Source: Chromatiales bacterium
GTDB lineage: Bacteria > Pseudomonadota > Gammaproteobacteria > Chromatiales > Chromatiaceae
DNA length: 5,492 bases
NCBI GenBank assembly: GCA_022360595.1
Contig: JAKSCN010000059.1
Coordinates: forward strand, 1-5,492
Direction of reading: 5' to 3'
The translations under genes and the position numbers were made by a program. Positions 1-5,407 of the stretch are shown piece after piece. Positions within the stretch are counted from its first letter, which is position 1; every line of letters begins with the position of its first letter. Under the pieces are notes generated by a model. The model ran no database searches. It saw only the letters and a list, made by a program, of their open reading frames with translations, and was not told the origin of the DNA.

Positions 1-132
1 GCTCTAACCAAGCTGACGCTGCTCCTGGATGAGTTGCAGCCGCTGGCCAGAGAGGTGAAAGAGCAGCCCAACACCCTGTTGTTTGGCAACACTCGCGCCC
101 AAGACCCTGAACCGAAAGGACGCCAACAATGA
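1..132 (+). CDS. MCE-domain (MlaD/PqiB-like) lipid transport protein, C-terminal fragment
   Basis: Frame 1 is open from the window edge to a TGA at 130-132 and gives 43 residues; the start lies outside the window. The fragment reads as a leucine-rich amphipathic helix (LTKLTLLLDELQPLAREV), then an E-x-P-N-T-L-L-F-G element and a short polar tail. Helix followed by 'P-x-x-L-L-x-G' is the usual ending of MCE-family proteins (MlaD, PqiB), which form periplasm-spanning rings or tubes that carry phospholipid between the inner and outer membranes. The stop overlaps the start of the PqiC-type lipoprotein in an ATGA junction, which is the expected operon partner and the strongest support for the call. 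With only the tail visible I cannot tell a single-MCE MlaD-type protein from a multi-MCE PqiB. Confidence 0.72.
   Translation, partial: ALTKLTLLLDELQPLAREVKEQPNTLLFGNTRAQDPEPKGRQQ
116..120 (+). promoter_or_regulatory. Ribosome binding site of the pqiC-like gene
   Basis: AAGGA lies 8 bases before the ATG at 129, inside the last codons of the upstream MCE gene. It fixes the lipoprotein start. Together with the 4-base ATGA overlap it suggests translational coupling of the two genes. Confidence 0.6.
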
Positions 133-731
133 GACTGCCCCTCATTGCACTGGTCTGCCTGCTACTCGGCGCCTGTGGCACCACGGAGGTGCGCAAATTC
201 TACTACGTGCTGGAGCAGCCGGCCGTGAAGACCAGTGTAGAAAAGAGCGGAAGAGGAGCAACCTCAAACAAGTCGCGCAAACGGATTGTATTAGAGCCAC
301 TCCTGCTCCCCGATCATCTGCGACTGCCCAATCTACTGTTTAAGCAGCAGCAGAATATGATCCACCCCGCCAGGCAACACCTGTGGGGTGATGCCCTGGA
401 CCGGAGTATCAGCCGCTTCCTGGCACTGCAGCTAACCAGCCGTAACCGGCGCTACCAGGTTGAAAGCCTACTGGAGGCCCAAAACCCAACCAGCGACTAC
501 CGGATAAAGCTGCGCATCGACCAGTTCTACCCCACCTACCAGAATGTGGCGGTGCTTAGCGGCCATCTCTGGATTAGCGACCGCAAGAAGAGAGTTTTGG
601 TAAATCGCCCGTTCTCAAAACAGTTACTACTGGAGGAGGATGGCTATCCCCACGCTGTACAGCAACTGCAGCAGTTACTGCTCCAATTGACCGATGATCT
701 CGATGCCGCATTAATCGAAGCTGGCCTCTAA
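129..731 (+). CDS. pqiC: PqiC-family ABC-transport auxiliary lipoprotein (DUF330)
   Basis: This 200-residue protein starts with a short lipoprotein signal peptide: Arg2, a hydrophobic core, and the lipobox L13-G14-A15-C16. Cys16 is therefore the predicted lipidated residue. Residue +2 is Gly rather than Asp, so outer-membrane sorting is expected. The mature start carries the family's K-F-Y-Y-V-L strand (about residues 23-28). A central segment, about 78-98 (H-L-W-G-D-A-L-D-R-S-I-S-R-F-L), matches the conserved 'W..PL..ml...L' helix of PqiC/DUF330 proteins. The C-terminus is a Gln/Leu-rich helix. Length is normal for the family. In E. coli PqiC is an outer-membrane lipoprotein that works with the PqiB MCE tunnel and the PqiA membrane protein in envelope integrity and lipid transport. 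Here the gene follows an MCE-type gene with an ATGA overlap, so the same partnership is inferred. Other names in use are 'membrane integrity-associated transporter subunit PqiC' and 'ABC-type transport auxiliary lipoprotein'. Family confidence is high; exact orthology to E. coli pqiC is less sure, because similar lipoproteins accompany other MCE operons. Its 3' end overlaps the convergent gene by 21 bases. Confidence 0.85.
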   Translation: MRLPLIALVCLLLGACGTTEVRKFYYVLEQPAVKTSVEKSGRGATSNKSRKRIVLEPLLLPDHLRLPNLLFKQQQNMIHPARQHLWGDALDRSISRFLALQLTSRNRRYQVESLLEAQNPTSDYRIKLRIDQFYPTYQNVAVLSGHLWISDRKKRVLVNRPFSKQLLLEEDGYPHAVQQLQQLLLQLTDDLDAALIEAGL

Positions 732-1592
732 ACCACTCTCCAGGTCTGGATAAAGCAGCTCAATCTCCAGCTCCCGCAGCATTTTATCGTTGCGCAGGCG
801 CCGGGACTCACGCATATAGGACATCATCCCGGCACTGAGCTGTTGCGCCCCTTCAGCCAGGCTGATCTCTGCCGGTGCAGGCAGTTCGGCCCGTGCGGCC
901 ACCCGCTTGAAGTAGTCGGTCATGGTGCCGGGCTGACCATCACTGACGTTGTAGACCTCACCATCCACTCCCCGCCGCATGGCGGCAATACAGACCTGCA
1001 CCAGATCGGCGCTGTGGATACGGTTGGTATAAGGAGCCTCCGACTCGCGCACCATTGGCAAGCCCTTGGCCAATCGCTCCAGCGGCAGTTTGCCCGGGCC
1101 GTAGATGCCCGCTACCCGTAGAGTAACCAGCTCTGCACCACTCTGTTGCCGCCACTCCCTAAAAGCCTGCTCTGCATCCCAGCGGCGTCTGGCCCGATCG
1201 ACTACCGGATTGACCGGATGGCTCTCATCGATCCAGGCGCCCTGACAATCCCCGTAGACGCCAGTGGTACTGAGATAGACAATCCGCCGTGGCGCGCCAA
1301 GCCGGGCGAATGCAGCAATGAGGTTGCGCACCCGGGTATCGCTCACGCCTTTGCCGGGAGGCGGAGCAAAGTAGAACAGCTCGGCCTCCTGGAGCGGCAG
1401 ATCCGCAGCAGAAAAGCCGGTCGGCAATGGCTGATCCAGATCGAGCTGAAGTGCTTTGATGCCGGCTTGCTCAAGCACCGCTGCCGATGCCGCTGAACGC
1501 ACGACACCGATCACAACCTCATCCTGCTGTTGCAGCTCATCGGCAACCCGCTGTCCTACATAGCCACAACCAAAAATAATCTTGTTCTTCAT
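711..1592 (-). CDS. Atypical SDR-family NAD(P)-dependent epimerase/dehydratase-like protein (YeeZ type)
   Basis: This 293-residue protein has an N-terminal Rossmann fold with G8-C-G10-Y-V-G13 immediately after the first beta strand, so little if any sequence is missing from the N-terminus and ATG at 1592-1590 is well placed. Arg32 at the end of the second strand would suit NADP(H), which is an inference. The S108-T-T-G-V-Y-G114 motif matches the active-site strand of extended and atypical SDRs, and V-A-G-I-Y-G-P-G-K follows around 170. The classical catalytic Tyr-x-x-x-Lys is absent: by alignment with the usual P-x3-Y-x3-K-x3-E spacing, Arg133 and Arg137 occupy the Tyr and Lys positions, with Glu141 conserved. 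E. coli YeeZ and related atypical SDRs also lack it. A redox or epimerase reaction is therefore unproven; cofactor binding is likely, and the substrate is unknown. Only a weak Shine-Dalgarno sequence is seen upstream. The gene is divergent from the ferredoxin reductase gene (72 bases between starts) and convergent with pqiC. Confidence 0.85.
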   Translation of the reverse strand: MKNKIIFGCGYVGQRVADELQQQDEVVIGVVRSAASAAVLEQAGIKALQLDLDQPLPTGFSAADLPLQEAELFYFAPPPGKGVSDTRVRNLIAAFARLGAPRRIVYLSTTGVYGDCQGAWIDESHPVNPVVDRARRRWDAEQAFREWRQQSGAELVTLRVAGIYGPGKLPLERLAKGLPMVRESEAPYTNRIHSADLVQVCIAAMRRGVDGEVYNVSDGQPGTMTDYFKRVAARAELPAPAEISLAEGAQQLSAGMMSYMRESRRLRNDKMLRELEIELLYPDLESGLEASFD

Positions 1593-1615
1593 ATGGTTTT
1601 AATTCTCAGTAAAAT
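1588..1615 (+). promoter_or_regulatory. Candidate sigma-70 promoter for the ferredoxin reductase gene
   Basis: A -35-like TTCATA (1588-1593, 4 of 6 matches to TTGACA) and a -10-like TAAAAT (1610-1615, 5 of 6) are separated by 16 bases and lie 50 bases before the ATG at 1665. The -35 overlaps the first codon of the divergent gene. Position and strand are sensible, but this is pattern matching by eye. Confidence 0.35.
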
Positions 1616-1626
1616 AGTAGAGAATT
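1601..1626. repeat. Inverted repeat, possible operator in the divergent promoter region
   Basis: AATTCTC at 1601-1607 is exactly repeated in inverse as GAGAATT at 1620-1626, with a 12-base AT-rich spacer. The arm centres are 19 bases apart, close to two helical turns, as expected for a dimeric regulator bound on one DNA face. The candidate -10 element TAAAAT (1610-1615) lies in the spacer, so a bound protein would block that promoter and possibly the divergent one. No regulator gene is present in the window and the motif is not one I can assign to a known family. Confidence 0.35.
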
Positions 1627-1654
1627 TCCCGGTCAGCCAAAAACAATATGTTTC

Positions 1655-1660
1655 AAGGAA
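1655..1660 (+). promoter_or_regulatory. Ribosome binding site that decides the reductase start
   Basis: AAGGAA lies 4 bases before the ATG at 1665. It is the only good Shine-Dalgarno near a start in this frame. The frame is open further upstream to an ATG at 1530, but that extension runs back over the 5' end of the divergent gene and has no ferredoxin-like sequence. Confidence 0.6.
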
Positions 1661-1664
1661 TCTC

Positions 1665-2681
1665 ATGAGTTTCACCGTACAAGTAAAACCCAGCGGCCAT
1701 CAGTTTACCAGCGAAGAGGGTGAAAGCATTCTCGACGCCGCTGAACGACAGGGAATTCAACTACCCTACGGCTGCCGAAATGGCATGTGTGGCAGTTGCT
1801 CAGGCGTCTTAGTCTCGGGCAGTGTCATCTACCCCGACGATATCGACACCGCAGAACTCGATTCACGCGAGCAGGGCTACTGCCTTACCTGTAAGGCGGT
1901 CGCCACCAGCGACATCGTGGTAAATGTGCATGAAGTCACCACTGAAGAGGAGGTCGAAGTCCGTTCAGTTTTGAGCCGCGTCGACGAAATAGAACAGCTT
2001 GCCCACGATGTGATGCGTGTCTATCTGAAGCTACCGGAAGACCAGCGACTCCAGTTTCTCGCCGGTCAATACATCGATTTCATTATGGAAGATGGCCGAC
2101 GCCGCGCCTTCTCCATCGCCAACGCCTCTCACGATGATGAGCGCATTGAGCTGCATATCCGCTATGTCTCTGGCGGTGAATTCACCGAATACGTTTTCGA
2201 CGGTATGAAGATCGGTGATGTTCACAACATCCAGGGGCCGCTTGGCGGCTTTTACCTGCGGGAAGAGTCAGACAGACCCCTGGTTTTCATGGCGGGCGGC
2301 ACCGGTTTCGCGCCGCTCAAGGGGATCATTGAGCACGCCCTTCATATCGGTATTAACCGTCCGATTCATCTCTATTGGGGCGTACGGGCCAAGCGTGACC
2401 TCTATCTGGGGGAACTGGCTGAACAGTGGGCTACTGAAAGCAGCAACATCACCTTCACCCCTGTTCTCTCCGAACCGGACGGCGAGTGGGATGGTGCAAC
2501 CGGCTGGGTACACGAGCAGGTGCTGGCGGATCACCCCGACATGAGCGGTTTCGACCTCTACATGAGCGGGCCGCCGGTAATGATCTTCGCTGCCCGAGAT
2601 GCCTTTAAAGAGGCCGGGCTAAGTGAGGACAACATGTACTCAGATGTATTCGAATGGGCCAAGGATAATCCTAACAAATAG
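1665..2681 (+). CDS. 2Fe-2S ferredoxin/FAD/NAD(P)H reductase, CDP-6-deoxy-delta-3,4-glucoseen reductase (AscD) family
   Basis: This 338-residue protein fuses three modules. Residues 1-90 are a plant-type ferredoxin domain with cluster ligands Cys37, Cys42, Cys45 (C-x4-C-x2-C) and Cys76 (in L-T-C-K-A); Cys73 is an extra cysteine. Residues about 97-200 are an FAD-binding barrel with G-Q-Y-I-D-F (134-139) and R147-A-F-S150, the RxxS flavin motif. Residues about 204-338 are an NAD(P)-binding domain with G-G-T-G-F-A-P (211-217), Y-W-G-V-R (237-241), S-G-P-P (301-304) and a C-terminal D-V-F-E. All cofactor motifs are intact and the length is normal. The protein should pass electrons from NAD(P)H through FAD to the 2Fe-2S cluster and then to a partner. 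The family name comes from the ascarylose-pathway enzyme AscD, but no dideoxysugar gene is present here, so the electron acceptor is unknown. It is probably soluble and cytoplasmic, with no signal peptide. The gene is transcribed alone, between a divergent promoter region and a strong terminator. Oxygenase reductases and phenol hydroxylase reductase subunits share this layout and cannot be excluded by sequence alone. Confidence 0.9.
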   Translation: MSFTVQVKPSGHQFTSEEGESILDAAERQGIQLPYGCRNGMCGSCSGVLVSGSVIYPDDIDTAELDSREQGYCLTCKAVATSDIVVNVHEVTTEEEVEVRSVLSRVDEIEQLAHDVMRVYLKLPEDQRLQFLAGQYIDFIMEDGRRRAFSIANASHDDERIELHIRYVSGGEFTEYVFDGMKIGDVHNIQGPLGGFYLREESDRPLVFMAGGTGFAPLKGIIEHALHIGINRPIHLYWGVRAKRDLYLGELAEQWATESSNITFTPVLSEPDGEWDGATGWVHEQVLADHPDMSGFDLYMSGPPVMIFAARDAFKEAGLSEDNMYSDVFEWAKDNPNK

Positions 2682-2698
2682 ACCCTAGGGCCTAATAC

Positions 2699-2724
2699 AA
2701 AAGGGGCCAATCGGCCCCTTTTTT
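2699..2724. terminator. Rho-independent terminator between convergent genes
   Basis: AAAAGGGGCC (2699-2708) pairs perfectly with GGCCCCTTTT (2713-2722) around an AATC loop, and a run of six T (2719-2724) follows on the plus strand. It starts 17 bases after the reductase stop. Read on the minus strand the same hairpin ends in four T then GTATT, so it probably also ends the hemXY transcript, whose last stop is at 2743-2745. Confidence 0.92.
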
Positions 2725-2742
2725 AGTGCACCGCTTCAACCG

Positions 2743-4044
2743 TCACTGGGTCGCTCTAGCCTGCTTTGGTGGATTGATATCGGTAGGGGCCTCAACGTTC
2801 TCCTCCGGCCCCTCCAACTTGGGTGAGCCTATGCTGAGGGAGGCCGGCAGCTCTGTCAGCGGCGCATCACTGCTCAGATTGAGGCCCTCCTTAAAGCAGT
2901 CAAGCGCCTTCTGCCCTTCATCCATCCTCTCCAGCAGCGCACCCAGCTCCCGGTAGGCGTCCACCGACGGCTCAATACCGATACTCGCCTCCAGATAACT
3001 GCGCGCCTTACCCCACAGCCTACTGCGTATGGACAACCGGCCGAGGGTCAGCAACAGCACTGGAGCGCGGGCATGATCCTTCAACCAGCCTTCGGCGATG
3101 GCAAGCTGCTTGGCGCTATCTTGCGCGGCAACACGACCGTAGAGCTCAACCAGATCATCACTCCACTGACGGGTGATGGCGTCACGCAGCAGAGATTCCA
3201 CTTGATCATACTGCTTGCGGTTGAGCAGATGATTGGCATAAACGGTGACCATCGCCTCATTACTACGCACCGGCACCGGCATATTGCGCCAGCGAGTGAC
3301 GAGGGTCTGAGGATTCTCATCCTGGGCGGCCTGGTTCAGCATGCTGCGGAAAATGTTCAACTCCAGCGAACGCTGTTCAGTCTCGTTGATCACCTTGCGC
3401 TTCTTCAGCTCGGGCAGCAGATCATAGAGGGCCTGCCACTCTCCCAAGCGCTCATACAGCTCCTTCAGCAGCTTCAGCACATGGGTGTGTTTTGGCGCGA
3501 TACTGCGCAGATGCTTCAAGGTAGCAAGGGCCTGCTCATACTGCTCATTGGCGAGCTGCAGCTCCGCCTGGGTGAGGCTGACCGCCACATCGGCCGAGGG
3601 CATGCTCTCGTGAGCCAACTGCAGATAGTGGTCACGACGCTCGTTTGCGCCCTGTTGCTGAGCGGAGCGGGCTGCCGCCAGATAGTTGAGCAACGGGGTC
3701 TCCGACTTTCCGGCAAAGCGCACCAGATCTTTCTCAGCACCTTTCCAGTTGCCCTCGGAAAGCTCCACCAGCCCCTGGGTTAGGGCTTTCTGGGCCTTAC
3801 GGGTGCCGCGCCGCTGGTTCCAATGACTGACTCGGCCAGGTACGGCCCAAAGCCGCAAAACAAAGCGAATGGCCAGGTAAAAGACGGCAAACAGCAGCAA
3901 ATTGACAATAACAAAAAAAGCCAGACTGCCCTCAACCGTCCAGTTGCCGTAGCCGAGCAAGACATAGCCGTTGTCCTGCTTAACCGCCAGGGTCAAGACC
4001 ACTGAGACGGCCAGCATGATCAACCCAAGAATCAGTGTTCTCAT
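2743..4044 (-). CDS. hemY: HemY, membrane-anchored TPR protein of the haem biosynthesis operon
   Basis: The 433-residue product has two N-terminal membrane segments (about 3-21 and 41-62) joined by a short loop with D24-N-G-Y-V-L and G33-N-W-T-V-E-G-S-L, the signature of proteobacterial HemY. Arg and Lys are frequent after the second segment (R60, R64, R71, R78, R79), so both ends should face the cytoplasm. The remainder is alpha-helical with TPR-like repeats: about 84-110, 117-148 and 153-215, and again about 334-391 (W-G-K-A-R-S-Y-L, then Q-K-A-L-D-C-F-K-E-G). The last 42 residues are a Pro/acid-rich, probably disordered tail. HemY is encoded with hemC/hemD/hemX in many Gamma- and Betaproteobacteria. 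Its exact biochemical role is unresolved; a scaffold for tetrapyrrole enzymes is an inference. It should not be confused with the unrelated Gram-positive HemY, a coproporphyrinogen/protoporphyrinogen oxidase. The ATG overlaps the hemX stop by one base, and AGGGAG (4055-4060) inside the hemX end is a ribosome site with a 10-base spacer. Confidence 0.92.
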   Translation of the reverse strand: MRTLILGLIMLAVSVVLTLAVKQDNGYVLLGYGNWTVEGSLAFFVIVNLLLFAVFYLAIRFVLRLWAVPGRVSHWNQRRGTRKAQKALTQGLVELSEGNWKGAEKDLVRFAGKSETPLLNYLAAARSAQQQGANERRDHYLQLAHESMPSADVAVSLTQAELQLANEQYEQALATLKHLRSIAPKHTHVLKLLKELYERLGEWQALYDLLPELKKRKVINETEQRSLELNIFRSMLNQAAQDENPQTLVTRWRNMPVPVRSNEAMVTVYANHLLNRKQYDQVESLLRDAITRQWSDDLVELYGRVAAQDSAKQLAIAEGWLKDHARAPVLLLTLGRLSIRSRLWGKARSYLEASIGIEPSVDAYRELGALLERMDEGQKALDCFKEGLNLSSDAPLTELPASLSIGSPKLEGPEENVEAPTDINPPKQARATQ

Positions 4045-5234
4045 CAGCCGGCTTCTCCCTTATTAACCTGTTTCAGACGCTCGCGCAGCTCCACGATCGA
4101 ACCGGAGATATCTGGCAGAGTCGGATTGACCTTCACGCCCTCAATATCGTCGATCTGCTTGAGCAGCGCTTGGGCGGCGCTGTTGTCGGTCTCAAAGAAG
4201 TCGCTCAGCCACTGTTTGGCCAGTTGCAGGCTGGCGTCATACAAAGCTTGATCCCCACGCAGCATCGCCATTCGCGCCGATTCGAACTTAAGGCGCAGAT
4301 TCTGTTGTACGAAGAAGTGCTGGTCCGGGGCCAGCATGGCGGTCACCGGCTTGCCCCGATGACGTATCACCATGATCGACTTGAAACCCTCCCAGGTATC
4401 CTTCAGTAGGGTATCCAGATTGCGCTCAGATTCATCGCTCATCTGGGCGACAGGCTGCTCATCTTTCTGGGGCGGCATCGGTTCCGTGCCGGTCACTTTC
4501 AGGCTGGGCACCTGCTCGGCCATGCCGATCAGTTTGGCCGAAAGACCCGGACGATCCAGCACACCGACCGCCTTCACCCGGGCAATCTCAGAGGCGATAG
4601 TCTCACGCACCTTGATCCAACCCGGGTCACCACTGTCACGCAGACGGGCATCCGCCTCTTCCAGCGCTTTGATAGCGGTCATAGTGTCGCGTTCCAGACG
4701 CAGGCGGTGGTTGGCCACATGCAGCAGATATTCTGCTTCGGCGGCCATCCAGGCGGTGCTGTTGCGACCGACACGCTGATAGACCGACTCCAGGGTCTGC
4801 TGCATCTCGGCGCCCTGCTGCTTGAGCTTCTCACGCTCGGCGGCCAGCTTCTTATCCTGGCTACTGAGAACCTGCTCCTGTTTGGCCAGGGCCTCTTTTT
4901 GGGCGGTAAATTGCTGGTTGGTGGTATCGATCTGTTGCTGCAAAGCCGACTGCTGTTGAGTGGCGGCGGCAATGGCACTGTTCATCTGTTGCAGGTCGGC
5001 CTGAAGCTTGCTCCAGTATTGGTAGCCATACCACAGCCCGCCACCGGTCGCACCCATCGCCACCAGCGCGAGCAGGATCGCCGCCACCGCACCGGCGTTG
5101 CCGCCTTTGGGGGCTTTGGCCTGATCAGAAGAGGCCTCTTCGGCCACCTCACTCACCTCGGCATCAACTACTTCACCGTCGATCTCCGTCTCGATCTTTT
5201 CCAGTTCCGAATCCTGCTCAGTTTTCTCGCTCAT
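4044..5234 (-). CDS. hemX: HemX, single-span membrane protein of the haem biosynthesis operon
   Basis: The 396-residue protein has an acidic cytoplasmic N-terminus (about 1-38, rich in Glu and Asp), a short basic stretch K40-A-P-K43 and one membrane helix at about 48-70 (A-V-A-A-I-L-L-A-L-V-A-M-G). A Gln-rich coiled coil follows (about 75-155, with A-L-A-K-Q-E-Q-V-L heptads). The HemX domain begins with W162-M-A-A-E-A-E-Y-L-L-H-V-A-N-H-R-L, the most conserved family motif. Charge distribution predicts that the large C-terminal part is periplasmic. Databases often label the family 'uroporphyrinogen-III C-methyltransferase', but I see no SAM-dependent tetrapyrrole methylase motif (no glycine-rich P-loop-like start), so a structural or accessory role in tetrapyrrole synthesis is more credible. 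It lies downstream of hemD and overlaps hemY by one base. No strong Shine-Dalgarno precedes the ATG; the nearest is GGATGG. A three-codon frame at 5242-5231 ends across the start codon. Confidence 0.92.
   Translation of the reverse strand: MSEKTEQDSELEKIETEIDGEVVDAEVSEVAEEASSDQAKAPKGGNAGAVAAILLALVAMGATGGGLWYGYQYWSKLQADLQQMNSAIAAATQQQSALQQQIDTTNQQFTAQKEALAKQEQVLSSQDKKLAAEREKLKQQGAEMQQTLESVYQRVGRNSTAWMAAEAEYLLHVANHRLRLERDTMTAIKALEEADARLRDSGDPGWIKVRETIASEIARVKAVGVLDRPGLSAKLIGMAEQVPSLKVTGTEPMPPQKDEQPVAQMSDESERNLDTLLKDTWEGFKSIMVIRHRGKPVTAMLAPDQHFFVQQNLRLKFESARMAMLRGDQALYDASLQLAKQWLSDFFETDNSAAQALLKQIDDIEGVKVNPTLPDISGSIVELRERLKQVNKGEAG
4055..4060 (-). promoter_or_regulatory. Ribosome binding site of hemY within hemX
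   Basis: AGGGAG on the minus strand lies 10 bases before the hemY ATG, within the last codons of hemX. With the TGATG stop-start junction at 4042-4046 it points to coupled translation. Confidence 0.5.
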
Positions 5235-5297
5235 CCGACCATCCGAATAGTATCAATGGGGGGCAACCTTGTGGCCAGGCTGGGCCTCGACCGACAC

Positions 5298-5314
5298 GGC
5301 GCAAATAGTGCGCC
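5298..5314 (-). other. Small hairpin in the hemD-hemX spacer
   Basis: On the minus strand GGCGCA and TGCGCC form a perfect 6-base-pair stem with a 5-base loop. No T run follows on either strand, so it is not a standard terminator. It could be a leader-RNA structure, an attenuation element, an mRNA processing site or a protein-binding dyad; nothing in the sequence decides between these. Confidence 0.3.
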
Positions 5315-5381
5315 TATCTTATCACGGCTATTACCATGCAACAGTCACTTTGCCAGCACTTCAAATGTGGCTCAGATACCA

Positions 5382-5407
5382 ATTATAACGACGTGTTTTG
5401 GTGCCAA
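5382..5407 (-). promoter_or_regulatory. Candidate internal promoter for hemXY at the end of hemD
   Basis: On the minus strand a perfect TATAAT (5387-5382) overlaps the hemD stop codon, and TTGGCA (5407-5402, 5 of 6 matches to TTGACA) lies upstream. The spacer is only 14 bases, shorter than the usual 16-18, which weakens the call. A start near 5375 would leave a leader of about 140 bases before hemX, containing the hairpin at 5298-5314. Confidence 0.3.

Noticed and set aside
843..1496. Two plus-strand open frames (843-1121 and 1146-1496) antisense to the SDR gene
   Set aside because: Both lie within a gene with a clear Rossmann motif and conserved domains, and neither resembles a known protein.
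1530..1664. Upstream in-frame extension of the reductase frame from an ATG at 1530
   Set aside because: It would run antisense over the first 63 bases of the SDR gene, adds 45 residues unlike the ferredoxin domain, and lacks a ribosome site. The ATG at 1665 has AAGGAA upstream and begins exactly at the domain start.
2683..2690. CCCTAGGG palindrome just after the reductase stop
   Set aside because: It is eight bases with no loop and no repeat elsewhere, next to a much stronger terminator hairpin; most likely chance.
3073..3783. 236-codon plus-strand open frame antisense to hemY
   Set aside because: It has a low-complexity Leu/Gln/Gly-rich composition and no recognisable domain, and it lies wholly inside a well-supported hemY. 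It is a shadow of the hemY codons.
4901..4985. CTG/CAG-rich stretch that looks like a triplet repeat
   Set aside because: It encodes the Gln/Ala-rich coiled coil of HemX with mixed codons and has no regular repeat unit.
5307..5333. Seven-codon minus-strand frame (ATG GTA ... TAG) in the hemD-hemX spacer
   Set aside because: It has no ribosome site upstream, no repeated regulatory codons and no paired terminator/antiterminator structure of the kind expected for an attenuator leader peptide.
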